From Beaufortia kweichowensis (Eukaryota > Chordata > Actinopteri > Cypriniformes > Gastromyzontidae): DNA of 64,000 bases. This document shows, in pieces, positions 40,466 to 51,017 of this stretch (positions are counted from its first letter, which is position 1; the number at the start of each line of letters is the position of its first letter). The position numbers were made by a program, and so were the translations under genes. The stretch is from NCBI GenBank assembly GCA_019155185.1, contig CM032807.1, positions 11,622,700-11,686,699 of the forward strand, in the 5' to 3' direction. A model generated the notes under the pieces. It was not told the origin of the DNA, made no database searches, and saw only the letters and a program-made list of their open reading frames with translations.

Positions 40466-40535
40466 CACCAGAGGGAGCCCTCACCTGAATACTGACAACA
40501 TTCCATTTTCTCTACAGTCACTTCCTGTTAGATTA
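40466..40535 (+). repeat. Interspersed repeat fragment, copy 2, with a CTCF-like core
   Basis: ACCACCAGAGGGAGCCCTC is followed by ACCTGAATACTGACAAC and, further on, CACTTCCTGTTAG. The first copy has TTATTTCCTGTTTG at the same spacing. The similarity extends over about 60 bases with small changes. Confidence 0.6.
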
Positions 40536-41321
40536 TACTAGCTTCGTCCCAATTCGAAGGCTGGATCCTTCGAAAACCGTGGATTTCATGCTAAAATGTA
40601 TAGATAGCCGAGGCTGTGAAGGATTCCTCTGTTCTATCCTTCGCAGATAATAGAAAAAAGGATGCATTTTGAGGCTGCATTCGAAGTGATACTGGCTTAC
40701 CGGCCTTTCTTCGCATTGTTGTGATGCAATCGGTCTTGAAATGCAGCCTTTGAAGTACTCACCCTTCGAATTAGTACACAGCAAAAGAACTATGGTTTTT
40801 ACTAACCCTTGGCAAAGTAAGTCTTGTTTGCCTTGCTTGAGTCGTCTTTTCACTGCTTCTTATCATGACTTTATTCTTTGTTTTTTGGACGTTATGTTTA
40901 TTAGATTACTGTTTTTCCCTTGGTTGCCTCTTTAGATTGTTTGCTAGCCCTCGTTGCCTGTTGGCTTGTGTTGAATTTATTGCTTCAAGAACTTCTGCAA
41001 ATGGATTTAAAACCAAAACCGAGCCTGTTACAGTCAAAATCTGGATGACATTTTTTGGATCAAGAATGATCAGAACTATAGACCCATTCACACAAAGAAT
41101 TTGTATAATGATATAAAGATAAAGATATAAACTATAAAGAACTATAAACTGAAAACATGCCTATTCTGTATTCATCCGACTATTTGCCTTCTTTTTTCGT
41201 CTTATCTTTTCTAAAAAAAACCTCTCCTTATTTACTAGCTTCAACACTAGTCCATAGTAAACGTTTTGTATATTACTGTACAATTGCTGTTGGCTTGCTG
41301 GCAAAATGTTAAATGCTTTCT

Positions 41322-41376
41322 CATTTGTAAGTCGCTTTGGTTAAAAGCGTCTACTAAATGAATAAATGTAAATGTG
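41322..41376 (+). mobile_element. L2-type LINE or SINE 3' tail fragment
   Basis: The stretch TTGTAAGTCGCTTTGGTTAA, then AAGCGTCTACTAAATG and AATAAATGTAAATG, is the well-known 3' end of fish L2-like LINEs and the SINEs that share their tail. No coding part is seen upstream. Confidence 0.75.
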
Positions 41377-43159
41377 AAGATAACGATCTAAAAAGGCTTT
41401 TAAAATTTTTTCTAAATTACAATAACAACAAATATGTAAGAAAACTTGTTGCCACTTTTCATTGACACCCAATCAAATTTAAAGGTACTATGTATTTTTT
41501 TAAACGGCAAGGCACAATTTTATAATAAACATAATACTATTGTCTTTTGGTGTTTATGCCATTATAGTTACTATTATTATAGTTATTATTATTGTTTTGA
41601 AAGGGCATTAACAGAGTACGAAGTTAAAAATAATTCTTTTGTCAAAAACAATTGGAGAATCTCAGAAAATATTATTTTTATGTGCATGTCACAGAATTGT
41701 GTGCTAAAAGCCAAGCTCTTTATTCAAACTAATGAGTACACCGGCCAAATTAGCATGGCAGTGAGATTAATTGCACCAACAGACTAATTCATGCATTCTG
41801 CTTAAAGTCTTAGTGTTTGTGTACATGTGAGTGTTTGCATCTGTCTGTGTCATATCTCAATCATCTCTGATTGATCTCTAGTATGTTGTTGAATATGATA
41901 CTGAATGCTGCTAATGCCGAATGTGTCCCAAAGTGATTCGAGAGATGAAAACGTAATGGACTCGCTCATAATTACAGCTAAATTAATTACTCCCACTGTC
42001 TCCCATCAAATGACAATAATGAAATGATGGGAATTGTTGTCTCCACATAGACCTGTCAGTCAGTCTATTGAGAGCCTTTTGTCCATTAACTTTGCTGTGT
42101 GGACGTCTGTCAGTTATGAATAGTTATTAACCTGTTTAAAGCAATCTCAAACGGTGACATCAACAGCTCAAGGATGTCTGACTGTCTCACTAGGTTTTAT
42201 GCCTCGTGTTGGTATTAATTTTGTGTTATCGCGCAATCTGATAAGAGGCAGCTTTTCAGAATTAGCATTTTAGATGTTATCAATAATGTTTGGAAAGACA
42301 CCTTGAAATGGTTTGATGAACACAATTTTTGTCCTGTTATTTATCAAAACATGACTGGCAGATGAGGGTTTGCAAACCATCATCTCACCAACCGTAAAAG
42401 TTTTAGAAAACATCTGGGTGTATAAATGAAGATTTTTTTTATTTTATCCCTTTAAAGCCCCCCCCACACTTGTTTTAATACAGTAGTATATTCTCTTCCT
42501 CATAAACATTCATGGCGGTGTTTAGATTAACATGCCATCAGCAGCGACCTGATTACACTGGCCGCAAGAGACCGTGACTGACGTGTGTAAAGCTTTCTCT
42601 ACCAGAGCCACTAAATGACTGTTATTAAGAATGCTTTTAGAGCAATGTTGCAATTTAGTAAAACGAAATGGTACAGAAAATGTCTATTGTTGTGGTAATT
42701 GTAATATTTTAATGAATACCTGTGGGAGTTTTAAAATTTGACGTTTTTGTGTGTAAAGACACGGATTCACACTGTTAATGGGTTACTTGTTGCTAGTAGT
42801 GGAAATACATTTTCTTATGTCAAGAATCATTAACTTGCTAAGTTGCCACAACGGAGGCAAGAGTAGCTTGTTATGGGAATGTATTGCAGCTACGACTATA
42901 AAATTGCAATTGTGCATCATTCTATATATAATACATATAAAGTGTCATTTAAATAGGTTTTGAGCATTTTATTTTGCAGTGAATACAATTTCTCTAAAAG
43001 TAAGCACTATACTCAAAGAAGCCTTTCCATGCAAGTGCTTCTTACATTTCTGTCAAGAAACAGTTTTGGTGTTTTAATAATTTAATTATTATGGCCTGTT
43101 CCCATCTGGTATTAACATGCATCATTATTTGTAAACGGATTACCTTAGATGCAAGACAT
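41377..43159. other. Non-coding stretch with candidate regulatory blocks
   Basis: Apart from the candidate element at 41930-42200 there are no genes or repeats that I can support. A second compact, repeat-free block at about 42510-42620 (GATTAACATGCCATCAGCAG) has a similar texture but less support. Confidence 0.5.
41930..42200. promoter_or_regulatory. Candidate conserved non-coding element
   Basis: A repeat-free block with CATAATTACAGC, TAAATTAATTACTCCC, ATGACAATAATGAAATGATG and GTCCATTAACTTTG. It is dense in homeodomain-type ATTA/TAATTA cores and has no coding frame. It resembles vertebrate developmental enhancers in texture only. Confidence 0.3.
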
Positions 43160-44143
43160 ACACTGCAGCTCAAAAGTTTGGGATCAGTAAGACTTATAAT
43201 GTTTTTAAAGAAGTCTCATATGCTCATCAAGGCTGCATTTATTTGATCAAAAATACAGAAAAACTGTAATATTGCAATTATTTTATGTTTTTTACATTAA
43301 TATACTTCAAAATGTATGTGATGCAAAGCTGAATTTTACTCCAGTCTGAAGTGTCACATGATCCTTCAGAAATCATTCTAATATTCTGATTTATTCTTAG
43401 TATTATCAATGTTGGAAACGGGTATGCTGCCAAATATCTTTTTTAACCCTTGATTCTTTTTTCAGGATTCTTTGATGAATAACAAGTTAAAAAGAACAGC
43501 ATTTATTCAAAATATAAATCTTTTCTAACAATGTAAATCTATGCTATTACTTATTACTTATTACTTATTACTTATTACTTATTACTTATTACTTATTACT
43601 TATTACTTATTACTTATTACTTATTACTTATTACTTATTACTTATTAATTTAACACACCCTTGATGAATAAAAGTATTAATTACTTTAAAAAAAGAAAAA
43701 AGAATAAAAGTGTACTGACCCCAAACTTTTGAATAGTGGTGTATATTGTTAGAAAACCTTTCTATTTGAAATAAATGCTGTTCTTTTTAACCTTTTATTG
43801 ATCAAAGAATCCTGAACAAAGTATCACGGGTTCCAAAAACATATTAAGCAGCACAACTGTTTCCAGCACTGGTAATAAATCAGAATATTAGAAGGATTTT
43901 GTGACACTTAAGACTGGAGTAATGATTATGAAAATGTAACTTCAATTACAGATATAAATAAATTTTTATGCATGTTAATATAAAAAAAACATTGTTTTAC
44001 ATCGGAATAATAATTTCTGTATTTTTGATCAAATTAACACAGCCTTGATGAGCATAAGAAACTTTAAAACACAACTTTTAAAATGTAAAAAAACATTAAC
44101 ATTAAAAATCTTACTGTTCCCAAACTTTTGAGCGGCATTGTAT
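43160..44143. mobile_element. Compound foldback DNA element with internal heptamer satellite
   Basis: The left end CAAAAGTTTGGGATCAGTAAG is mirrored at 43719-43735 (ACTGACCCCAAACTTTTG), giving one complete element of about 580 bases. A second, inverted and partial copy follows at about 43745-44143, ending CTGTTCCCAAACTTTTGAGC. Paired phrases include CTCATCAAGGCTGCATTT and its complement CAGCCTTGATGAGC. No transposase frame is present. A short fragment of the same family (TGTTCAAAAGTTTAGTGTCA) occurs near 20996. Confidence 0.8.
43545..43648. repeat. (ATTACTT)n heptamer satellite, about 15 copies
   Basis: A perfect 7-bp unit is repeated across about 104 bases inside the foldback element. Confidence 0.97.
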
Positions 44144-44904
44144 AGGCTACTGTATCATTGGGTGTGTCATAATTGGCTCACAAACTTACCAGGTTATTAA
44201 TCAATATGTCCTTGCGCACTCATCAATTGATCAACAGAAACTGTGTAATGTTTTGTTTATCACTAATATGTTATCTAGCTTTTGAGTCAAATATTGGTTC
44301 AAAAAGTATATGTAATGTAAACCAAATGTAACTTAGTAAGGATTTGTCTTTTTAAAACACACTTTATTGGAAGGTTCATTATTATTTTACTTGAGTACTT
44401 GTATTGACAGAACAGATGTTCTTTATATGACCTGTGTCAGTGCATGTCGATATAAGACAAGTTTTGTAAGATCTACTGTATGACGAACAGATGGTTGTTT
44501 CATTTTAAAGATGCATGTAACAGAATTGTTTGCCATGATGGTTGATTGACAGTTGGGTAGGTTATTGTGGGTTATCTTGATTTATAGCAGTTACACTACA
44601 AATGGGATGTTGTCACATGTCTGACCAAATGTTTTTTTTTTTTTGAGGGATTTTGACCACAACATGTTTTGGATGTGGTCAATGCCTGAATTTTACCCCT
44701 GACCATTATTTTTACGGGGTCAATGTTTGATTGGTTAGCATGACTCTGTTCATTCTGGTAGATGATGTAATTACACCACCTTTATGTGGTCATTTTCCTG
44801 GCTTTAAAAAGACGTGTGGTTCCATGAGCAAATATGACAAATTTTAAAACGCATTCTGGGGGTGTGAATCGGGTCCACCTGCCAGGCAACAGCCATTGTG
44901 AAGA

Positions 44905-45165
44905 ATGTTAAAGGTTCACCCAAAAAAAAATTCTGCCATTTATTTATCCTCAAGAATGACTTTCTTCTACAGAACACAAAGGATATGTTTTTCAGAACAT
45001 TGGTAACCAAACAACATTAGACCTGACTTTCATTATACGGACACAAAACCACATTCCTCAAAATATCTTCTTTTGTGTTCCACAGAAAAAAAGTCATACA
45101 CAGGTTTTAAACAACATATGGTGAACAAACGATGACAACATTTTTATTTTGGGGTGAATTAATAG
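44905..45165. mobile_element. Foldback MITE, diverged copy of the element in desmocollin intron 10
   Basis: It starts AAAGGTTCACCCAAAAA and ends TTTATTTTGGGGTGAATTAA, with the inner arms GACTTTCTTCTACAGAACAC and GTGTTCCACAGAAAAAAAGT inverted. It has the same organisation as 17978-18295 but is more diverged. A solo right end of the family (TTTTGGGTGAACTATCCCTT) lies at about 55577-55600. Confidence 0.8.
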
Positions 45166-46984
45166 ATCGAATCAGAAACGTGTAACATCCGGTGTAAATA
45201 CGGTCTTTGTCATTACAAAATCCAAGAGTTTTTGGACACAAAAACATTCCACTCACAACAACTGTCGCTCTCTCTTGTTCACACATTTCATGCTTTCATC
45301 CGCTCAAAGGCTCAGCAAGGATTCTTATGTGGAGACCACGTGGCCCTGTATAGACTAAATAATCATCATACATCTTTTATGCGAGGAAGCACATCAAAGA
45401 CGATACAGATGATGAAGACAACAAGTGAACACCAAAACCTCAGGAATCGAGACGACCGCTGCTTTTCATTCTTCTCGAGCAGAAAAGTTAACAAATTCAC
45501 TGAGGCTCATTGAACAAGTTGATAAGTACGTTTCACTTCATCTCCTCCCCGCTGGCGAAGGTGAAGCCCCCACCACCTCCACACACGCGTGCACACGCTC
45601 CGGATAGCCCTATGCATGAGCGCCTCTTGACACGGGCACTGTGTGCCACGGAGGCACGATGACAGCAACTTTAAGTGTAGAGCTAATTAAAGCACCTAAA
45701 ATAGAGAAGGTGATGAATGTGCTGTCAAGAGAGAGGGAAAGAGAGAGAGCATGTTTTAGTGTTTTCACACCCAACTTTTTTGGAGCATGTGTTCCGGAAC
45801 CTGGTGAATGTATTTTTTCAGCGAATTTGATTTGTTTAGGGATTTATGAACTTGCGCAATCGTAGTAGGATCAACAACAAAAAAATCACCTGATATTGTC
45901 TAAATGAGGACGTGACAAGCGGTTTGCGTGTGGTGAGGAAGCAAACCGGCACAACAGACCAGGGTAATTACATATGTTGCGTGAGAAGCCGCAGTGTGTG
46001 TTATGCAAATTGCTCTCAAGGTGAATTGTTGGTTAACCTAGAGCAAAGACGAAGTGGAATGTCTAATTTTCTTATGCCGAGCATGTCATTGTTTAGAGAG
46101 TGTGTGTGCGAGCGTGCAGAGAGAGGCGTAAAAGGTAGAGGCAGAACAAGAGAAGAATGAGAAAAATAAAATATGAGGATCAATAGAAAAGCGTCTGTGT
46201 GCATGTGCTCGTGTGAACGCATCAATTGCGGTGTAGCGGTGATCAATAGCGGACATCAGGAGCATGACACGGCGTTTTTCAGTAATGAGGCAGACGTTGT
46301 TATCAGTTTAATTAACCAGACTGCGTGCAGTAGCTGTTTATGTCTGTCAGCACTTAAAGTCCACAGAACAGCATTCTGTATCCGTTTTTTAACCTAATAA
46401 ATAAGTGCAAGATTAAATTTTACAATGCTTTCTTGTGATTAAGGAGACTTTGGAAATGTTCATAATGAAATACTAAAGCACTAGTTAATAAATACTGCAG
46501 AGAACACACTTTAGCTGCTGGGTTTAAATAGTTACTAAAGAAGTAGGTGTTTTGCCACAATAATTGCATGTTAACTCAAAATTTGTGTTTACTTCCGGTT
46601 ACATCCATTACACTAAACCCACCCCTAACCATTATAGACATACAGATGGGAAATATCCAACTTTGAATGACCCATGAGTGAAAACTGTATTGATGAGCCC
46701 TTGCAAAATGACAAGTCCATACTGGCCACTTTATAGGACCCTTCAGAAACTTTCTTTTCGAAGAGTACGATAAACATTTCGCATCCCATGATTTTTTTTT
46801 GCCCTGATTCTTTAACTGGCTCAAGAAGATGACACTGGAGTGTTTTCCAAGGAACAGTTTATCGGTTTACACCCTTCAGAATGGAACGCATGGATGGACG
46901 TTGGATTGACGGTCCGTTGCTACAATATGTATTGGAGAGGGCAGAACTGGCTTACAAACCCATACAAATGAGCTGTTTTTACAA

Positions 46985-47355
46985 AACATATCTGCTAACT
47001 CTGTTGTACTGTGAGTATTTTCAGCCATATCACACTTTTAATGTAACTTGTGTGAGGCCGCGGAAACGCCCACCGTGGTATTCTTCGTGGCTTTGAAATG
47101 CAAAAGTCTAAAAAAGACAAAGTGAAAGTTAATTGTGTGCATTCTCTTTAAACGTCTAATGTTCTTTAAGTCCTCTGTCGTACTGTGAGAAGTGAGTTTT
47201 TTAACCATTTTCACACTTTTAATGTAACTCGTGTGAGACCATGCAAACACCCACTATTGTATTTCCTTGTGGCTTTGAAATGCCAAAGTCCTAAAAAGAC
47301 AAAGTGAAAGCTATTTGTGTGCATTCTCTGTAGAAGGCTAATGTTCTTTAATTCA
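46985..47355 (+). repeat. Two tandem copies of a ~186-bp unit
   Basis: Both copies contain CACACTTTTAATGTAAC, a GTGGCTTTGAAATGC phrase, then AAAAAGACAAAGTGAAAG, GTGTGCATTCTCT and TAATGTTCTTTAA in the same order. Copy 1 runs about 46985-47170 and copy 2 about 47171-47355, at roughly 85% identity by eye. Confidence 0.85.
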
Positions 47356-47479
47356 ACACCTGTTGGTCTTTTAGTTTTCATTTCCTTCCTCTCCAATCAT
47401 TGAAACGCATTTGGGAGATAATTGGGGGCAGGAATCAACTCGAAAATCATCCAAGGTAGTCACGTAACATCAGAGTCTC

Positions 47480-47740
47480 CCATAAGTATGCATCAGTGCT
47501 GGGTTTACATTATGCATCTTTAATCAAACCTCCACTTCAGCTTGTAAGACCTTTCCTGCTCCCAAAGTCGTCATCTAATTATGACGCCAGACAGAAACCA
47601 TAAATGCAGCGTGCATTTGTAGTTCCTCTCTAATCAACAAATGATATTCTCCGGCAGTGCAATAAAGCATTTATGAGGGTTAATATGGCGGTTCACTTCA
47701 TGTTAATTTCAGTTCTCATTAGGTAGCTTGTATGCAACGG
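47480..47740. promoter_or_regulatory. Candidate conserved non-coding element
   Basis: A repeat-free block with ATTATGCATCTTTAATCAAA, GTCATCTAATTATGACG, CTCTAATCAACAAATG and GGTTAATATGGCGG. It has balanced composition and dense AATCA/TAATTA cores, without a coding frame. Confidence 0.3.
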
Positions 47741-48641
47741 TTTATAAGTTTAGTCTGATGAATGGATTAGGGTTTTGCCAGTGCGCCAGGGTTTTCGCAA
47801 ATGCAATGTGATGTTGTGATTGGGAAGAAAGCCCGTATACATTATTCCCTTGATTGCAGTCAGATCCAATGAGTTGTGTGCTGTGCGATTGTTTGACTTG
47901 CAGTGAAGCCAGTCTTGCCAAAAACTCGATTCACATCTGTATGATTAATGCAGACAACTTCAGATGTGGTTGGGTACGGCACTAGCGACTGACTGACTGC
48001 ATTAATGAAACAAGAGGACAGAGTGTGACCTCTTTGTTTGTCTCACGCCCTCTCTCTCTCTTTCTTGCGCTCTTTCGCTCGCTCGCTCTCTCTCTCTCGC
48101 TCGCTCGCATTCTCTCGCTCGCTCTCTCTCTATTCTACAGCATGTACTGTGTTTGTACACAGTAAAGGTTTAGACATAATTGACAAATGTTTCTCACGAT
48201 CTTAAAAATCTGAAGGTATGTGTGTGACATAAAAACATGTGGAAAAAAACTCTTTAACAATTACAGTTTTTCTCAATTGCTAAAACACAATTTCTGAAAC
48301 CTTGCTCCATTTTCTGAAACCATTAAACACAAAACCTCATCTTCAAGCACTATTTACAAAACCTCTGACTCCTCTCGCAAAATGAAAAATGAAACTTTCG
48401 CCTCAAAACAGTTTTACCTGTGTTCAAAATAAAGCACTGCTCTCAAATCATAAACAAAGTGATCAAAATGATATACACTATCAAGCAGTCAGTAAACAAT
48501 ACAACAAAAAACAGAAAACACATTGTTCAAAACATATAGTTCTCAGGGAGAAGTAAATTTTTAATCTTAATGTTCAGGGCCATACAATTTGTTCATTGTA
48601 CAGTATACAGCCTACAATGCACTGTACTACAGTATACAATA

Positions 48642-50472
48642 CTAAAAGGGACAAAAATCTTCTTCTTGTCTTTGGGCTGGGTCAGGCCAGAGCACTTCGT
48701 CGACATCACAAGCAATATTGTCCCTCCTGAGGCAACGGGGGAAGAAACCTCTTGTGTGCCGTATCCAGCCCTGACATGATTCCTCACCTATATCACCACA
48801 GGCTAAATCCATGGCTTGCAGCAGATTTACTCTGGTGTAGGATTGTATCATATACTTTCCATCTCCAAGAGGAGAAAAACTCCTCAATCGGATTCAGGAA
48901 AGGTGAGCATGGAGGGAGGTACAAATTCATAAACTGCCCATTGATGTTAAACCATTCCCTTACCTGAGCAGCTCTGTGGAAACTGACATTGTCCCACACT
49001 ATCACATAGGTGGGAATGAGCTTCATTTAGCTCTTGACCCTGCTGCTCTTGAACCTGCTGCTCAAATAAGATATCTCTTAGATTGGCAATAAATCTTAGA
49101 AGGTGCTGGGTGTTATATGGCCCGAGTGTAACACGGTGATGTAGAACACCATGGTTGCTGATAGCAGCACAGATTGTGACATTGCCACCTCGTTGACAAG
49201 GGACTTCAACAATGGCCCGCTGTCCAATGATGTTTCGGCCTCTCCGTCTCCTCTTTGTTAGATTGAAGCCTGCTTCATCGACAAAGATGAAGTCATGGGG
49301 TCTGTCCAAGGATTCAAGTCGAATATTGTCTGTGTAGAAATACAATATACTGTATTTGGAATTTTGTAAGTCGTACAGAGACGGTGCTATACTGTAGAGT
49401 ACAATTAGACCTACTGTATGCACTTCTGATTCACATACATTGTATGTACTGAAGAGTAATGTCATTCACATAGTATGTGTTAGTACTGTAGACAATCTGG
49501 ATTACAGTAAATGTTTCTGAATGTACACTTACTTGCACATACTGAGCTCGCAGTTCTTTCACCCTTGGTGAGTTGCGCTCAAAAGGTACTCTGTATACTT
49601 GTTTCATTCGCATTCTGTTGCGATGGAGGACACGGTCAATTGTGGAAATGCTCACACTGTCGATTCCCTAAAAGTGTGTGTTGTCTTGTATCACTCGTTC
49701 CTGGAGTCGTATTACATTATCTTGAAGGACCATGCCCACTATAACTGCCTCTTGCTCCCGAGTGAATATAGCTGTCCTTTCACCTGCATGTGGCAGCCTT
49801 GCAATTCTACAAAAAGTAGATGTGCAGTTACAACAAATATGCATGCAGTACTATACATACAGTGATGGACTTTACAAATGTCTATTGAAACAGCTGCATA
49901 TAGTGTAGTACAGTAAATTTGCAATTACAAAAATACAGTAGTATACTGTACCTGTTCTCTTCTCTGAATGTCCTTACTATGGTGGACACAGAAAATCGGT
50001 TCAAATTGGGTTGCACTCTAAGTCCTGCTTCCCTCATTGTCAGTCCATGGACAAGAACATGGTCTATGACTATTGCTCGAATTTCATCAGATATTTCCAC
50101 TCTTTGTCTTCCTCTTCCTCTTTCTTGCCCTCCTCCTCCTCCTCCTCCTCCTCCTCCTCCTCCTCCTCCTCCTCTTCCTCTTTCTTGCCCTCTTCTTCCT
50201 CCTCTTCTTCCTCTTCCTCTTTCTTGCCCTCTTCCTCCTCCTCCTCCTCCTCCTCTTCCTCTTTATTGCCCTCTTCCTCTTTCTTGCCCTCCTTCTCCTC
50301 CTCTTCCTCTTTATTGCCCTCTTCCTCTTTCTTGCCCTCCTTCTCCTCCTCTTCCTCTTCCTCTTTCTTGCCCTCCTTCTCCTCCTCTTCCTCTTCCTCT
50401 TTCTTGCCCTCTTCCTCCTCCTCTTCCTCTTTCTTGCCCTCTTCCTCCTCCTCTTCCTCTTTCTTGCCCTCT

Positions 50473-50503
<31 letters not shown>

Positions 50504-50631
50504 TCTTGGCCTCTTCCTCCTCCTCTTCCTCTTTTTTGGCCTCTTCCTCCTCCTCTTCCTCCTCTTCCTCTTCGTCACCCACCTCGCATACACACTCGTC
50601 CTCGTCCTTTCACATTGTTTCTTCTATCCAT
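48642..50631 (-). pseudogene. IS630-like transposase pseudogene with Gly/Arg-rich N-terminal region
   Basis: A single frame can be followed from an ATG at 50631-50629 through a Gly/Arg-rich stretch (about 50580-50110) into GRGRQRVEISDEIRAIV and a helix-turn-helix (GLTMREAGLRV...). It is broken by TGA at 50577-50575 and two TAA codons within the repeat. A splice-like GT (AGAACAG/GTACAG) and AG join it to RLPHAGERTAIFTREQEAV, then a TAG at 49670-49668, then SISTIDRVLHRNRMRMKQ. After a second intron-like gap comes the catalytic core: FVDEAGF (first Asp), VIVWDNVSFH (second Asp) and NPIEEFF (Glu), with 35 residues between the second Asp and the first Glu by my count. Frameshifts lie between about 49020 and 49060 and near 48850. 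The C-terminus ends DEVLWPDPAQ. Family membership is clear; the copy is dead. Confidence 0.85.
50105..50578. repeat. (TCC/TTC)n polypyrimidine microsatellite of about 470 bases
   Basis: On the plus strand it is CCTCTTCCT-type units interrupted by regular TTTCTTGCCCTC blocks. On the minus strand one frame is Glu/Lys-rich, one Arg/Lys-rich, and the third, which is the transposase frame, Gly/Arg-rich. All long frames over it on either strand are consequences of the repeat. Confidence 0.95.
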
Positions 50632-51017
50632 TCTCAGGCTTTCTCCTTCCCACTTTCAACAACCTGTTTGCTCTCTGAACTGGCTTATATTGGTTGTCAC
50701 ATCATTTGAAACAGGTTACATCAATTTTGAGTGGTTGTGTTCAATCAATGACACGTGTTCTCTATTTGTATTTGATTGTTGCCACTTGTTTACCAGTATG
50801 GATGACATGTGCATTAGAGTGCAGAATGTGTTTTGAGAATGAGAATGTGTTTAGAGTTTTGCTGAAAAGTCTAAGTGAGATCTGCAAATTGTGTTTTACC
50901 ATGTGAAATGGTTTAAGGTATTGACAACAGACTGCACAATTAGCTAAATGAGGTCAGGCAACTGAGAACTTTGTTCAGCCAATGGGTTTTAGTGTTTTAG
51001 CAATTGAGATAAATCTC

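Larger units (their letters stand above)
34070..41320. other. Gene-poor region with scattered old repeats
   Basis: No supported gene. Decayed L2-type 3' tails occur near 34905-34945 and 40230-40262 (CATTTATTCATTTAGCA-like). A sequence at 39100-39290 (GCTGGCATTGACTCCACAAA) looks like an interspersed DNA repeat. A pair of CCACCAGAGGGAGCCCT repeats lies near 37050 and 40470. Open frames on both strands at 39.7-40.2 kb overlap one another and show no domain. The remainder is AT-rich and shows nothing. Confidence 0.6.
45166..48262. other. Gene-poor region with one tandem duplication
   Basis: No supported gene; several short frames lack splice partners or domains. It contains the 186-bp tandem duplication (46985-47355), a candidate conserved element (47480-47740) and a CTCG-rich low-complexity stretch at about 48050-48130. 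Confidence 0.6.
48263..51017 (-). mobile_element. Decayed IS630/Tc1-mariner-like DNA transposon
   Basis: The termini TTTTTCTCAATTGCTAAAAC (left, from about 48267) and GTTTTAGCAATTGAGATAAA (right, to about 51014) are inverted repeats of about 17 bases or more. The minus strand between them carries a transposase of IS630 type, in pieces. The ends are embedded in CAAAACCTC-like subterminal repeats on the left. The element is about 2.75 kb and cannot be active as it stands. The target duplication could not be fixed by eye. Confidence 0.85.

Noticed and set aside
43545..43648. Regular 7-base repeat considered as a CRISPR-like or telomeric array
   Set aside because: There are no spacers and the unit is not a telomere repeat; it is a simple satellite within a foldback element.
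50070..50593. Glu/Lys-rich and Arg/Lys-rich frames on the minus strand
   Set aside because: The transposase frame is the third one (Gly/Arg-rich); these two are out of frame with the downstream helix-turn-helix.
49919..50836. 305-codon Leu/Pro-rich, 232-codon Ser-rich and 201-codon Leu-rich frames on the plus strand
   Set aside because: They arise from the TCC/TTC repeat, antisense to the transposase; no domains and no start or splice support.
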